From: Luzula sylvatica
Taxonomy: Eukaryota > Streptophyta > Magnoliopsida > Poales > Juncaceae
DNA: 64,000 nucleotides
NCBI GenBank assembly: GCA_946800325.1
Contig: CAMPEJ010000005.1
Coordinates: forward strand, 248,001-312,000
Reading direction: 5' to 3'
The notes beneath the pieces are model-generated. The model was not told the DNA's origin, did no database searches, and was given only the letters and a program-made list of their open reading frames with translations. Below are positions 27,501 through 43,399 of this stretch, piece after piece (the first letter of the stretch is position 1; every line of letters starts with the position of its first letter). Both the position numbers and the translations under genes were made by a program.

Positions 27501-28835
27501 TCATTTGAATCGTATCTTTTACCACATAACATTTTTCCAAAATTTACAAACACTAAGAAAGTTTGTTTTTCGATTCAAAACAATCTGTTTATGCTTTGGG
27601 GAGTTCAAATAACGTATTTTGAGATCATTTGAATCGTATCTTTTACCACATAACATTTCACCAAAATTTACAAACACTAAGAAAGTTTGTTTTTCGATCC
27701 AAAACAATCTGTTTATGCTTTGGGGAGTTCAAATAACGTATTTTGAGATCATTTGAATCGTATCTTTTACCACATAACATTTTACCAAAATTTACAATCA
27801 CTAAGAAAGTTTGTTTTTCGATTCAAAACAATTTGTTTATACTTTGGGGAGTTCAAATAACGTATTTTGAGATCATTTGAATCGTATCTTTTACCACATA
27901 ACATTTCACCCAAATTTACAAACAGAAAGTTTGTTTTTCGATTCAAAACAATCTGTTTATGCTTTGGGGAGTTCAAATAACGTATTTTGAGATCATTTGA
28001 ATCGTATCTTTTACCACATAACATTTCACCAAAATTTACAAACACTAAGAAAGTTTGTTTTTCGATTCAAAACAATCTGTTTATGCTTTGGGGAGTTCAA
28101 ATAACGTATTTTGAGATCATTTGAATCTTATCTTTTACCACATAACATTTCACCAAAATTTATAAACACTAAGAAAGTTTGTTTTTCGATTCAAAACAAT
28201 TTGTTTATGCTTTGGGGAGTTCAAATAACGTATTTTCAGATCATTTGAATCGTATCTTTTACCACATAACATTTTACCAAAATTTACAAACACTATGAAA
28301 GTTTGTTTTTCGATTCAAAACAATTTGTTTATGCTTTGGGGAGTTCAAATAACGTATTTTGAGATCATTTGAATCGTATCTTTTACCACATAACATTTCA
28401 CCAAAATTTACAAACACTAAGAAAGTTTGTTTTTCGATTCAAAACAATCTGTTTATGCTTTGGGGAGTTCAAATAACGTATTTTGAGATCATTTGAATCG
28501 TATCTTTTACCACATAACATTTTACCAAAATTTACAAACACTAAGAAAGTTTGTTTTTCGATTCAAAACAATTTGTTTATGCTTTGGGGAGTTCAAATAA
28601 CGTATTTTGAGATCATTTGAATCGTATCTTTTACCACATAACATTTCACCAAAATTTACAAACACTAAGAAAGTTTGTTTTTCGATTCAAAACAATCTGT
28701 TTATGCTTTGGGGAGTTCAAATAACGTATTTTGAGATCATTTGAATCGTATCTTTTACCACATAACATTTCACCAAAATTTACAAACACTAAGAAAGTTT
28801 GTTTTTCGATTCAAAACAATTTGTTTATGCTTTGG
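24526..28835 (+). repeat. 4,310-bp tandem duplication, copy B
   Basis: Private differences from copy A include aaaatatac (about 25,825), cacacaac (about 26,303), atgttaccaaagttt (about 27,289), acaatcac (about 27,795), tataaacac (about 28,161) and tttcagatc (about 28,236). The match ends near tatttggagatc at about 28,851. The copied block contains part of the 1,969-bp tandem, so it arose after that duplication. Confidence 0.9.
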
Positions 28836-31800
28836 GGAGTTCAAATAACGTATTTGGAGATCATTTGAATCGTATCTTTTACCACATAACATTTCACCAA
28901 AATTTACAAACACTAAGAAAGTTTGTTTTTCGATTCAAAACAATTTGTTTATGCTTTGGGGAGTTCAAATAACGTATTTTGAGATCATTTGAATCGTATC
29001 TTTTACCACATAACATTTCACCAAAATTTACAAACACTAAGAAAGTTTGTTTTTCGATTCAAAACAATCTGTTTATGCTTTGGGGAGTTCAAATAACGTA
29101 TTTTGAGATCATTCGAATCGTATCTTTTACCACATAACATTTCACCAAAATTTACAAACACTAAGAAAGTTTGTTTTTCGATTCAAAACAATCTGTTTAT
29201 GCTTTGGGGAGTTCAAATAACGTATTTTGAGATCATTCGAATCGTATCTTTTACCACATAACATTTCACCAAAATTTACAAACACTAAGAAAGTTTTTTT
29301 TTCCATTCAAAACAATCTGTTTATGCTTTGGGGAGTTCAAATAACGTATTTTGAGATCATTTGAATCGTATCTTTTACCACATAACATTTAACCAAAATT
29401 TACAACCACTAAGAAAGTTTGTTTTTCGATTCAAAACAATCTGTTTATGCTTTGGGGAGTTCAAATAACGTATTTTGAGATCATTTGAATCGTATATTTT
29501 ACCACATAACATTTTACCAAAATTTACAAACACTAAGAAAGTTTGTTTTTCGATTCAAAACAATTTGTTTATACTTTGGGGAGTTCAAATAACGTATTTT
29601 GAGATGATTTGAATCGTATCTTTTACCACATAACATTTCACCCAAATTTACAAACAGAAAGTTTGTTTTTCGATTCATAACAATCTGTTTATGCTTTGGG
29701 GAGTTCAAATAACGTATTTTGAGATCATTTGAATCGTATCTTTTTCCAGATAACATTTCACCAAAATTTACAAACACTAAGACAGTTTGTTTTTCGATTC
29801 AAAACAATCTGTTTATGCTTTGGGGAGTTCAAATAACGTATTTTGAGATCATTCGAATCGTATCCTTTACTACATAACATTTCACCAAAATTTACAAACA
29901 CTAAGAAAGTTTGTTTTTCGATTTAAAACAATCTGTTTATGCTTTCGGGAGTTCAAATAACGTATTTTGAGATCATTTGAATCGTATCTTTTACCACATA
30001 ACATTTCACCAAAATTTACAAACACTAAGAAAGTTTGTTTTTCGATTCAAAACAATCTGTTTATGCTTTGAGGAGTTCAAATAACGTATTTTGAGATCAT
30101 TTGAATCGTATATTTTACCACATAACATTTTACCAAAATTTACAAACACTAATAAAGTTTGTTTTTCGATTCAAAACAATTTGTTTATACTTTGGGGAGT
30201 TCAAATAACGTATTTTGAGATCATTTGAATCGTATCTTTTACTACATAACATTTCACCAAAATTTACAAACACTAAGAAAGTTTGTTTTTCGATTCAAAA
30301 CAATCTGTTTATGCTTTGGGGAGTTCAAATAACGTATTTTGAGATCATTTGAATCGTATCTTTTACCACATAACATTTTTCCAAAATTTACAAACACTAA
30401 GAAAGTTTGTTTTTCGATTCAAAACAATCTGTTTATGCTTTGGGGAGTTCAAATAACGTATTTTGAGATCATTTGAATCGTATCTTTTACCACATAACAT
30501 TTCACCAAAATTTACAAACACTAAGAAAGTTTGTTTTTCGATCCAAAACAATCTGTTTATGCTTTGGGGAATTCAAATAACGTATTTTGAGATAATTTGA
30601 ATCGTATCTTTTACCACATAACATTTTACCAAAATTTACAAACACTAAGAAAGTTTGTTTTTCGATTCAAAACAATTTGTTTATACTTTGGGGAGTTCAA
30701 ATAACGTATTTTGAGATCATTTGAATCGTATCTTTTACCACATAACATTTCACCCAAATTTACAAACAGAAAGTTTGTTTTTCGATTCAAAACAATCTGT
30801 TTATGCTTTGGGGAGTTCAAATAACGTATTTTGAGATCATTTGAATCGTATCTTTTACCACATAACATTTTACCAAAATTTACAAACACTAAGAAAGTTT
30901 GTTTTTCGATTCAAAACAATTGCTTTGGGGAGTTCAAATAACGTATTTTGAGATCATTTGAATCGTATCTTTTACTACATAACATTTCACCAAAATTTAC
31001 AAACACTAAGAAAGTTTGTTTTTCGATTCAAAACAATCTGTTTATGCTTTGGGGAGTTCAAATAACGTATTTTGAGATCATTTGAATCGTATCTTTTACC
31101 ACATAACATTTTACCAAAATTTACAAACACTAAGAAAGTTTGTTTTTCGATTCAAAACAATTTGTTTATGCTTTGGTGAGTTCAAATAACGTATTTTGAG
31201 ATCATTTGAATCGTATCTTTTACCACATAACATTTCACCAAAATTTACAAACACTAAGAAAGTTTGTTTTTCGATTCAAAACAATCTGTTTATGCTTTGG
31301 GGAGTTCAAATAACGTATTTTGAGATCATTCGAATCGTATCTTTTACCACATAACATTTCACCAAAATTTACAAACACTAAGAAAGTTTGTTTTTCGATT
31401 CAAAACAATCTGTTTATGCTTTGGGGAGTTCAAATAACGTATTTTGAGATCATTTGAATCGTATCTTTTACCACATAACATTTTACCAAAATTTACAAAC
31501 ACTAAGAAAGTTTGTTTTTCGATTCAAAACAATTTGTTTATGCTTTGGGGAGTTCAAATAACGTATTTTGAGATCATTTGAATCGTATCTTTTACCACAT
31601 AACATTTCACCAAAATTTACAACCAATAAGAAAGTTTGTTTTTCGATTCAAAACAATCTGTTTGTGCTTTGGGGAGTTCAAATAACGTATTTTGAGATCA
31701 TTTGAATCGTATATTTTACCACATAACATTTTACCAAAATTTACAAACACTAAGAAAGTTTGTTTTTCGATTCAAAACAATTTGTTTATACTTTGGGGAG

Positions 31801-33000
31801 TTCAAATAACGTATTTTGAGATCATTTGAATCGTATCTTTTACCACATAACATTTCACCCAAATTTACAAACAGAAAGTTTGTTTTTCGATTCAAAACAA
31901 TCTGTTTATGCTTTGGGGAGTTCAAATAACGTATTTTGAGATCATTTGAATCGTATCTTTTACCACATAACATTTTACCAAAATTTACAAACACTAAGAA
32001 AGTTTGTTTTTCGATTCAAAACAATCTGTTTATGCTTTGGGGAGTTCAAATAACGTATTTTGAGATCATTTGAATCGTATCTTTTACTACATAACATTTC
32101 ACCAAAATTTACAAACACTAAGAAAGTTTGTTTTTCGATTCAAAACAATCTGTTTATGCTTTGGGGAGTTCAAATAACGTATTTTGAGATCATTTGATTC
32201 GTAACTTTTACCACATAACATTTCACCAAAATTTACAAACACTAAGAAAGTTTGTTTTTCGATTCAAAACAATCTGTTTATGCTTTGGGGAGTTCAAATA
32301 ACGTATTTTGAGATCATTTGAATCGTATCTATTACCACATAACATTTTACCAAAATTTACAAACACTAAGAAAGTTTGTTTTTCGATTCAAAACAATTTG
32401 TTTATGTTTTGGGGAGTTCAAATAACGTATTTTGAGATCATTTGAATCGTATCTTTTACCACATAACATTTCACCAAAATTTACAAACACTAAGAAAGTT
32501 TGTTTTTCGATTCAAAACAATCTGTTTATGCTTTGGGGAGTTCAAATAACGTATTTGGAGATCATTCGAATCGTATCTTTTACCACATAACATTTCACCA
32601 AAATTTACAAACACTAAGAAAGTTTGTTTTTCGATTCAAAACAATCTGTTTATGCTTTGGGGAGTTCAAATAACGTATTTTGAGATCATTTGAATCGTAT
32701 CTTTTACCACATAACATTTAACCAAAATTTACAATCACTAAGAAAGTTTGTTTTTCGATTCAAAACAATCTGTTTATGCTTTGGGGAGTTCAAATAACGT
32801 ATTTTGAGATCATTTGAATCGTATATTTTACCACATAACATTTTACCAAAATTTACAAACACTAAGAAAGTTTGTTTTTCGATTCAAAACAATTTGTTTA
32901 TACTTTGGGGAGTTCAAATAACGTATTTTGAGATCATTTGAATCGTATCTTTTACCACATAACATTTCACCCAAATTTACAAACAGAAAGTTTGTTTTTC
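28836..33000 (+). repeat. Domain II satellite between larger duplications
   Basis: The first 700 bp hold plain consensus-like monomers without a 120-bp unit, one of the widest gaps between such units in domain II. Beta-type and alpha-type units follow. One monomer near 30,152 (ctaataaag) precedes a position where the 4-bp deletion would be expected but is absent. No gene is visible. Confidence 0.7.
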
Positions 33001-34323
33001 GATTCATAACAATCTGTTTATGCTTTGGGGAGTTCAAATAACGTATTTTGAGATCATTTGAATCGTATCTTTTTCCAGATAACATTTCACCAAAATTTAC
33101 AAACACTAAGACAGTTTGTTTTTCGATTCAAAACAATCTGTTTATGCTTTGGGGAGTTCAAATAACGTATTTTGAGATCATTCGAATCGTATCCTTTACT
33201 ACATAACATTTCACCAAAATTTACAAACACTAAGAAAGTTTGTTTTTCGATTTAAAACAATCTGTTTATGCTTTCGGGAGTTCAAATAACGTATTTTGAG
33301 ATCATTTGAATCGTATCTTTTACCACATAACATTTCACCAAAATTTACAAACACTAAGAAAGTTTGTTTTTCGATTCAAAACAATCTGTTTATGCTTTGG
33401 GGAGTTCAAATAACGTATTTTGAGATCATTTGAATCGTATATTTTACCACATAACATTTTACCAAAATTTACAAACACTAAGAAAGTTTGTTTTTCGATT
33501 CAAAACAATTTGTTTATACTTTGGGGAGTTCAAATAACCTATTTTGAGATCATTTGAATCGTATCTTTTACCACATAACATTTCACCCAAATTTACAAAC
33601 AGAAAGTTTGTTTTTCGATTCAAAACAATCTGTTTATGCTTTGGGGAGTTCAAATAACATATTTTGAGATCATTTGAATCGTATCTTTTACCACATAACA
33701 TTTTACCAAAATTTACAAACACTAAGAAAGTTTGTTTTTCGATTCAAAACAATTGCTTTGGGGAGTTCAAATAACGTATTTTGAGATCATTAGAATCGTA
33801 TCTTTTACTACATAACATTTCACCAAAATTTACAAACACTAAGAAAGTTTGTTTTTCGATTCAAAACAATCTGTTTATGCTTTGAGGAGTTCAAATAACG
33901 TATTTTGAGATCATTTGAATCGTATCTTTTACCACATAACATTTTTCCAAAATTTGCAAACACTAAGAAAGTTTGTTTTTCGATTCAAAACAATCTGTTT
34001 ATGCTTTGGGGAGTTCAAATAACGTATTTTGAGATCATTTGAATCGTATCTTTTACCACATAACATTTCACCAAAATTTACAAACACTAAGAAAGTTTGT
34101 TTTTCGATTCAAAACAATCTGTTTATGCTTTGGGGAGTTCAAATAACGTATTTTGAGATCATTCGAATCGTATCTTTTACCACATAACATTTCACCAAAA
34201 TTTACAAACACTAAGAAAGTTTGTTTTTCGATTCAAAACAATCTGTTTATGCTTTGGGGAGTTCAAATAACGTATTTTGAGATCATTTGAATCGTATCTT
34301 TTACCACATAACATTTCACCAAA

Positions 34324-36645
34324 ATTTACAAACACTAAGAAAGTTTGTTTTTCGATTCAAAACAATTTGTTTATGCTTTGGGGAGTTCAAATAACGTATT
34401 TTGAGATCATTTTAATCGTATCTTTTTCCAGATAACATTTCACCAAAATTTACAAACACTAAGACAGTTTGTTTTTCGATTCAAAACAATCTGTTTATGC
34501 TTTGGGGAGTTCAAATAACGTATTTTGAGATCATTCGAATCGTATCCTTTACTACATAACATTTCACCAAAATTTACAAACACTAAGAAAGTTTGTTTTT
34601 CGATTTAAAACAATCTGTTTATGCTTTCGGGAGTTCAAATAACGTATTTTGAGATCATTTGAATCGTATCTTTTACCACATAACATTTCACCAAAATTTA
34701 CAAACACTAAGAAAGTTTGTTTTTCGATTCAAAACAATCTGTTTATGCTTTGGGGAGTTCAAATAACGTATTTTGAGATCATTTGAATCATATATTTTAC
34801 CACATAACATTTTACCAAAATTTACAAACACTAAGAAAGTTTGTTTTTCGATTCAAAACAATTTGTTTATACTTTGGGGAGTTCAAATAACGTATTTTGA
34901 GATCATTTGAATCGTATCTTTTACCACATAACATTTCACCCAAATTTACAAACAGAAAGTTTGTTTTTCGATTCAAAACAATCTGTTTATGCTTTGGGGA
35001 GTTCAAATAACGTATTTTGAGATCATTTGAATCGTATCTTTTACCACATAACATTTTACCAAAATTTACAAACACTAAGAAAGTTTGTTTTTCGATTCAA
35101 AACAATTGCTTTGGGGAGTTCAAATAACGTATTTTGAGATCATTAGAATCGTATCTTTTACTACATAACATTTCACCAAAATTTACAAACACTAAGAAAG
35201 TTTGTTTTTCGATTCAAAACAATCTGTTTATGCTTTGAGGAGTTCAAATAACGTATTTTGAGATCATTTGAATCGTATCTTTTACCACATAACATTTTTC
35301 CAAAATTTGCAAACACTAAGAAAGTTTGTTTTTTGATTCAAAACAATCTGTTTATGCTTTGGGGAGTTCAAATAACGTATTTTGAGATCATTTGAATCGT
35401 ATCTTTTACCACATAACATTGCACCAAAATTTACAAACACTAAGAAAGTTTGTTTTTCGATCCAAAACAATCTGTTTATGCTTTGGGGAGTTCAAATAAC
35501 GTATTTTGAGATCATTTGAATCGTATCTTTTACCACATAACATTTTACCAAAATTTACAAACACTAAGAAAGTTTGTTTTTCGATTCAAAACAATTTGTT
35601 AATACTTTGGGGAGTTCAAATAACGTATTTTGAGATCATTTGAATCGTATCTTTTACCACATAACATTTCACCCAAATTTACAAACAGAAAGTTTGTTTT
35701 TCGATTCAAAACAATCTGTTTATGCTTTGGGGAGTTCAAATAACGTATTTTGAGATCATTTGAATCGTATCTTTTACCACATAACATTTCACCAAAATTT
35801 ACAAACACTAAGAAAGTTTGTTTTTCGATTCAAAACAATCTGTTTATGCTTTGGGGAGTTCAATAGCGTATTTTGAGATCATTTGAATCTTATCTTTTAC
35901 CACATAACATTTCACCAAAATTTACAAACACTAAGAAAGTTTGTTTTTCGATTCAAAACAATCTGTTTATGCTTTGGGGAGTTCAAATAACGTATTTTGA
36001 GATCATTTGAATCGTATCTTTTACCACATAACATTTTACCAAAATTTACAAACACTAAGAAAGTTTGTTTTTCGATTCAAAACAATTGCTTTGGGGAGTT
36101 CAAATAACGTATTTTGAGATCATTAGAATCGTATCTTTTACTACATAACATTTCACCAAAATTTACAAACACTAAGAAAGTTTGTTTTTCGATTCAAAAC
36201 AATCTGTTTATGCTTTGGGGAGTTCAAATAACGTATTTTGAGATCATTTGAATCGTATCTTTTACCACATAACATTTTTCCAAAATTTACAAACACTAAG
36301 AAAGTTTGTTTTTCGATTCAAAACAATCTGTTTATGCTTTGGGGAGTTCAAATAACGTATTTTGAGATCATTTGAATCGTATCTTTTACCACATAACATT
36401 TCACCAAAATTTACAAACACTAAGAAAGTTTGTTTTTCGATCCAAAACAATCTGTTTATGCTTTGGGGAGTTCAAATAACGTATTTTGAGATCATTTGAA
36501 TCGTATCTTTTACCACATAACATTTTACCAAAATTTACAAACACTAAGAAAGTTTGTTTTTCGATTCAAAACAATTTGTTTATACTTTGGGGAGTTCAAA
36601 TAACGTATTTTGAGATCATTTGAATCGTATCTTTTACCACATAAC
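34324..36645 (+). repeat. Distant copy of 21,270-23,590 with a one-base deletion
   Basis: This is the partner of the block above. The change of gtttatac to gttaatac near 35,599 adds a stop in the minus-strand frame, and gttcaatagcg near 35,859 shortens one monomer. These private changes accumulated after the copy was made. Confidence 0.8.
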
Positions 36646-37531
36646 ATTTGACCAAAATTTACAACCACTAAGAAAGTTTGTTTTTCGATTCAAAACAATC
36701 TGTTTATGCTTTGGGGAGTTCAAATAACGTATTTTGAGATCATTTGAATCGTATATTTTACCACATAACATTTTACCAAAATTTACAAACACTAAGAAAG
36801 TTTGTTTTTCGATTCAAAACAATTTGTTTATACTTTGGGGAGTTCAAATAACGTATTTTGAGATCATTTGAATCGTATCTTTTACCACATAACATTTCAA
36901 CCAAATTTACAAACAGAAAGTTTGTTTTTCGATTCATAACAATCTGTTTATGCTTTGGGGAGTTCAAATAACGTATTTTGAGATCATTTGAATCGTATCT
37001 TTTTCCAGATAACATTTCACCAAAATTTACAAACACTAAGACAGTTTGTTTTTCGATTCAAAACAATCTGTTTATGCTTTGGGGAGTTCAAATAACGTAT
37101 TTTGAGATCATTCGAATCGTATCCTTTACTACATAACATTTCACCAAAATTTACAAACACTAAGAAAGTTTGTTTTTCGATTTAAAAATATCTGTTTATG
37201 CTTTCGGGAGTTCAAATAACGTATTTTGAGATCATTTGAATCGTATCTTTTACCACATAACATTTCACCAAAATTTACAAACACTAAGAAAGTTTGTTTT
37301 TCGATTCAAAACAATCTGTTTATGCTTTGAGGAGTTCAAATAACGTATTTTGAGATCATTTGAATCGTATATTTTACCACATAACATTTTACCAAAATTT
37401 GCAAACACTAAGAAAGTTTGTTTTTCGATTCAAAACAATTTGTTTATACTTTGGGGAGTTCAAATAACGTATTTTGAGATCATTTGAATCGTATCTTTTA
37501 CCACATAACATTTCACCCAAATTTACAAACA

Positions 37532-40500
37532 GAAAGTTTGTTTTTCGATTCAAAACAATCTGTTTATGCTTTGGGGAGTTCAAATAACGTATTTTGAGAT
37601 CATTTGAATCGTATCTTTTACCACATAACATTTTACCAAAATTTACAAACACTAAGAAAGTTTGTTTTTCGATTCAAAACAATTTCTTTGGGGAGTTCAA
37701 ATAACGTATTTTGAGATCATTTGAATCGTATCTTTTACTACATAACATTTCACCAAAATTTACAAACACTAAGAAAGTTTGTTTTTCGATTCAAAACAAT
37801 CTGTTTATGCTTTGGGGAGTTCAAATAACGTATTTTGAGATCATTTGAATCGTATCTTTTACCACATAACATTTTACCAAAATTTACAAACACTAAGAAA
37901 GTTTGTTTTTCGATTCAAAACAATCTGTTTATGCTTTGGGGAGTTCAAATAACGTATTTTGAGATCATTTGAATCCTATCTTTTACCACATAACATTTCA
38001 CCAAAATTTACAAACACTAAGAAAGTTTGTTTTTCGATCCAAAACAATCTGTTTATGCTTTGGGGAGTTCAAATAACGTATTTTGAGATAATTTGAATCG
38101 TATCTTTTACCACATAACATTTTACCAAAATTTACAAACACTAAGAAAGTTTGTTTTTCGATTCAAAACAATTTGTTTATACTTTGGGGAGTTCAAATAA
38201 CGTATTTTGAGATCATTTGAATCGTATCTTTTACCACATAACATTTCACCCAAATTTACAAACAGAAAGTTTGTTTTTCGATTCAAAACAATCTGTTTAT
38301 GCTTTGGGGAGTTCAAATAACGTATTTTGAGATCATTTGAATCGTATCTTTTACCACATAACATTTTACCAAAATTTACAAACACTAAGAAAGTTTGTTG
38401 TTCGATTCAAAACAATCTGTTTATGCTTTGGGGAGTTCAAATAACGTATTTTGAGATCATTTGAATCGTATCTTTTACTACATAACATTTCACCAAAATT
38501 TACAAACACTAAGAAAGTTTGTTTTTCGATTCAAAACAATCTGTTTATGCTTTGGGGAGTTCAAATAACGTATTTTGAGATCATTTGAATCGTATCTTTT
38601 ACCACATAACATTTTACCAAAATTTACAAACACTAAGAAAGTTTGTTTTTCGATTCAAAACAATTTGTTTATGCTTTGGGGAGTTCAAATAACGTATTTT
38701 GAGATCATTTGAATCGTATCTTTTACCACATAACATTTCACCAAAATTTACAAACACTAAGAAAGTTTGTTTTTCGATTCAAAACAATCTGTTTATGCTT
38801 TGGGGAGTTCAAATAACGTATTTTGAGATCATTTGAATCGTATCTTTTACCACATAACATTTCACCAAAATTTACAAACACTAAGAAAGTTTGTTTTTCG
38901 ATTCAAAACAATTTGTTTATGCTTTGGGGAGTTCAAATAACGTATTTTGAGATCATTTGAATCGTATCTTTTACCACATAACATTTCACCAAAATTTACA
39001 AACACTAAGAAAGTTTGTTTTTCGATTCAAAACAATTTGTTTATGCTTTGGGGAGTTCAAATAACGTATTTTGAGATCATTTGAATCGTATCTTTTACCA
39101 CATAACATTTCACCAAAATTTACAAACACTAAGAAAGTTTGTTTTTCGATTAAAAACAATCTGTTTATGCTTTGGGGAGTTCAAATAACGTATTTAGAGA
39201 TCATTCGAATCGTATCTTTTACCACATAACATTTCACCAAAATTTACAAACACTAAGAAAGTTTGTTTTTCGATTCAAAACAATCTGTTTATGCTTTGGG
39301 GAGTTCAAATAACGTATTTTGAGATCATTTGAATCGTATCTTTTACCACATAACATTTCACCAAAATTTACAACCACTAAGAAAGTTTGTTTTTCGATTC
39401 AAAACAATCTGTTTATGCTTTGGGGAGTTCAAATAACGTATTTTGAGATCATTTAAATCGTATATTTTACCACATAACATTTTACCAAAATTTACAAACA
39501 CTAAGAAAGTTTGTTTTTCGATTCAAAACAATTTGTTTATACTTTGGGGAGTTCAAATAACGTATTTTGAGATCATTTGAATCGTATCTTTTACCACATA
39601 ACATTTCACCCAAATTTACAAACAGAAAGTTTGTTTTTCGATTCAAAACAATCTGTTTATGCTTTGGGGAGTTCAAATAACGTATTTTGAGATCATTTGA
39701 ATCGTATCTTTTACCACATAACATTTTACCAAAATTTACAAACACTAAGAAAGTTTGTTTTTCGATTCAAAACAATCTGTTTATGCTTTGGGGAGTTCAA
39801 ATAACGTATTTTGAGATCATTTGAATCGTATCTTTTACTACATAACATTTCACCAAAATTTACAAACACTAAGAAAGTTTGTTTTTCGATTCAAAACAAT
39901 CTGTTTATGCTTTGGGGAGTTCAAATAACGTATTTTGAGATCATTTGATTCGTATCTTTTACCACATAACATTTCACCAAAATTTACAAACACTAAGAAA
40001 GTTTGTTTTTCGATTCAAAACAATCTGTTTATGCTTTGGGGAGTTCAAATAACGTATTTTGAGATCATTTGAATCGTATCTTTTACCACATAACATTTTA
40101 CCAAAATTTACAAACACTAAGAAAGTTTGTTTTTCGATTCAAAACAATTTGTTTATGTTTTGGGGAGTTCAAATAACGTATTTTGAGATCATTTGAATCG
40201 TATCTTTTACCACATAACATTTCACCAAAATTTACAAACACTAAGAAAGTTTGTTTTTCGATTCAAAACAATCTGTTTATGCTTTGGGGAGTTCAAATAA
40301 CGTATTTTGAGATCATTCGAATCGTATCTTTTACCACATAACATTTCACCAAAATTTACAAACACTAAGAAAGTTTGTTTTTCGATTCAAAACAATCTGT
40401 TTATGCTTTGGGGAGTTCAAATAACGTATTTTGAGATCATTTGAATCGTATCTTTTACCACATAACATTTTACCAAAATTTACAAACACTAAGAAAGTTT

Positions 40501-42711
40501 GTTTTTCGATTCAAAACAATTTGTTTATGCTTTGGGGAGTTCAAATAACGTATTTTGAGATCATTTGAATCGTATCTTTTACCACATAACATTTCACCAA
40601 AATTTACAACCAATAAGAAAGTTTGTTTTTCGATTCAAAACAATCTGTTTATGCTTTGGGGAGTTCAAATAACGTATTTTGAGATCATTTGAATCGTATA
40701 TTTTACCACATAACATTTTACCAAAATTTACAAACACTAAGAAAGTTTGTTTTTCGATTCAAGACAATTTGTTTATACTTTGGGGAGTTCAAATAACGTA
40801 TTTTGAGATCATTTGAATCGTATCTTTTACCACATAACATTTCACCCAAATTTACAAACAGAAAGTTTGTTTTTCGATTCAAAACAATCTGTTTATGCTT
40901 TGGGGAGTTCAAATAACGTATTTTGAGATCATTTGAATCGTATCTTTTACCACATAACATTTTACCAAAATTTACAAACACTAAGAAATTTTGTTTTTCG
41001 ATTCAAAACAATCTGTTTATGCTTTGGGGAGTTCAAATAACGTATTTTGAGATCATTTGAATCGTATCTTTTACTACATAACATTTCACCAAAATTTACA
41101 AACACTAAGAAAGTTTGTTTTTCGATTCAAAACAATCTGTTTATGCTTTGGGGAGTTCAAATAACGTATTTTGAGATCATTTGATTCGTATCTTTTACCA
41201 CATAACATTTCACCAAAATTTACAAACACTAAGAAAGTTTGTTTTTCGATTCAAAACAATCTGTTTATGCTTTGGGGAGTTCAAATAACGTATTTTGAGA
41301 TCATTTGAATCGTATCTTTTACCACATAACATTTTACCAAAATTTACAAACACTAAGAAAGTTTGTTTTTCGATTCAAAACAATTTGTTTATGTTTTGGG
41401 GAGTTCAAATAACGTATTTTGAGATCATTTGAATCGTATCTTTTACCACATAACATTTCACCAAAATTTACAAACACTAAGAAAGTTTGTTTTTCGATTC
41501 AAAACAATCTGTTTATGCTTTGGGGAGTTCAAATAACGTATTTTGAGATCATTCGAATCGTATCTTTTACCACATAACATTTCACCAAAATTTACAAACA
41601 CTAAGAAAGTTTGTTTTTCGATTCAAAACAATCTGTTTATGCTTTGGGGAGTTCAAATAACGTATTTTTAGATCATTTGAATCGTATCTTTTACCACATA
41701 ACATTTTACCAAAATTTACAAACACTAAGAAAGTTTGTTTTTCGATTCAAAACAATTTGTTTATACTTTGGGGAGTTCAAATAACGTATTTTGAGATCAT
41801 TTGAATCGTATCTTTTGCCACATAACATTTCACCCAAATTTACAAACAGAAAGTTTGTTTTTCGATTCATAACAATCTGTTTATGCTTTGGGGAGTTCAA
41901 ATAACGTATTTTGAGATCATTTGAATCGTTTCTTTTTCCAGATAACATTTCACCAAAATTTACAAACACTAAGACAGTTTGTTTTTCGATTCAAAACAAT
42001 CTGTTTATGCTTTGGGGAGTTCAAATAACGTATTTTGAGATCATTCGAATCGTATCCTTTACTACATAACATTTCACCAAAATTTACAAACACTAAGAAA
42101 GTTTGTTTTTCGATTTAAAACAATCTGTTTATGCTTTCGGGAGTTCAAATAACGTATTTTGAGATCATTTGAATCGTATCTTTTACCACATAACATTTCA
42201 CCAAAATTTACAAACACTAAGAAAGTTTGTTTTTCGATTCAAAACAATCTGTTTATTCTTTGAGGAGTTCAAATAACGTATTTTGAGATCATTTGAATCG
42301 TATATTTTACCACATAACATTTTACCAAAATTTACAAACACTAAGAAAGTTTGTTTTTCGATTCAAAACAATTTGTTTATGCTTTGGGGAGTTCAAATAA
42401 CGTATTTTGAGATCATTTGAATCGTATCTTTTACCACATAACATTTCACCAAAATTTACAACCAATAAGAAAGTTTGTTTTTCGATTCAAAACAATCTGT
42501 TTATGCTTTGGGGAGTTCAAATAACGTATTTTGAGATCATTTGAATCGTATATTTTACCACATAACATTTTACCAAAATTTACAAACACTAAGAAAGTTT
42601 GTTTTTCGATTCAAAACAATTTGTTTATACTTTGGGGAGTTCAAATAACGTATTTTGAGATCATTTGAATCGTATCTTTTGCCACATAACATTTCACCCA
42701 AATTTACAAAC
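37532..42711 (+). repeat. Ordinary domain II satellite with HOR units of 7 to 11 monomers
   Basis: This stretch holds only satellite monomers. Successive 120-bp junctions lie 733, 1,360, 1,236, 988 and 864 bp apart. All but the second fit whole monomers minus 4 or 11 bp exactly, and 1,360 is 11 monomers minus 4. No gene or other element is visible. Confidence 0.8.
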
Positions 42712-43399
42712 AGAAAGTTTGTTTTTCGATTCAAAACAATCTGTTTATGCTTTGGGGAGTTCAAATAACGTATTTTGAGATCATTTGAATCATATCTTTT
42801 ACCACATAACATTTTACCAAAATTTACAAACACTAAGAAAGTTTGTTTTTCGATTCAAAACAATCTGTTTATGCTTTGGGGAGTTCAAATAACGTATTTT
42901 GAGATCATTTGAATCGTATCTTTTACTACATAACATTTCACCAAAATTTACAAACACTAAGAAAGTTTGTTTTTCGATTCAAAACAATCTGTTTATGCTT
43001 TGGGGAGTTCAAATAACGTATTTTGAGATCATTTGATTCGTATCTTTTACCACATAACATTTCACCAAAATTTACAAACACTAAGAAAGTTTGTTTTTCG
43101 ATTCAAAACAATCTGTTTATGCTTTGGGGAGTTCAAATAACGTATTTTGAGATCATTTGAATCGTATCTTTTACCACATAACATTTTACCAAAATTTACA
43201 AACACTAAGAAAGTTTGTTTTTCGATTCAAAACAATTTGTTTATGTTTTGGGGAGTTCAAATAACGTATTTTGAGATCATTTGAATCGTATCTTTTACCA
43301 CATAACATTTCACCAAAATTTACAAACACTAAGAAAGTTTGTTTTTCGATTCAAAACAATCTGTTTATGCTTTGGGGAGTTCAAATAACGTATTTTGAC

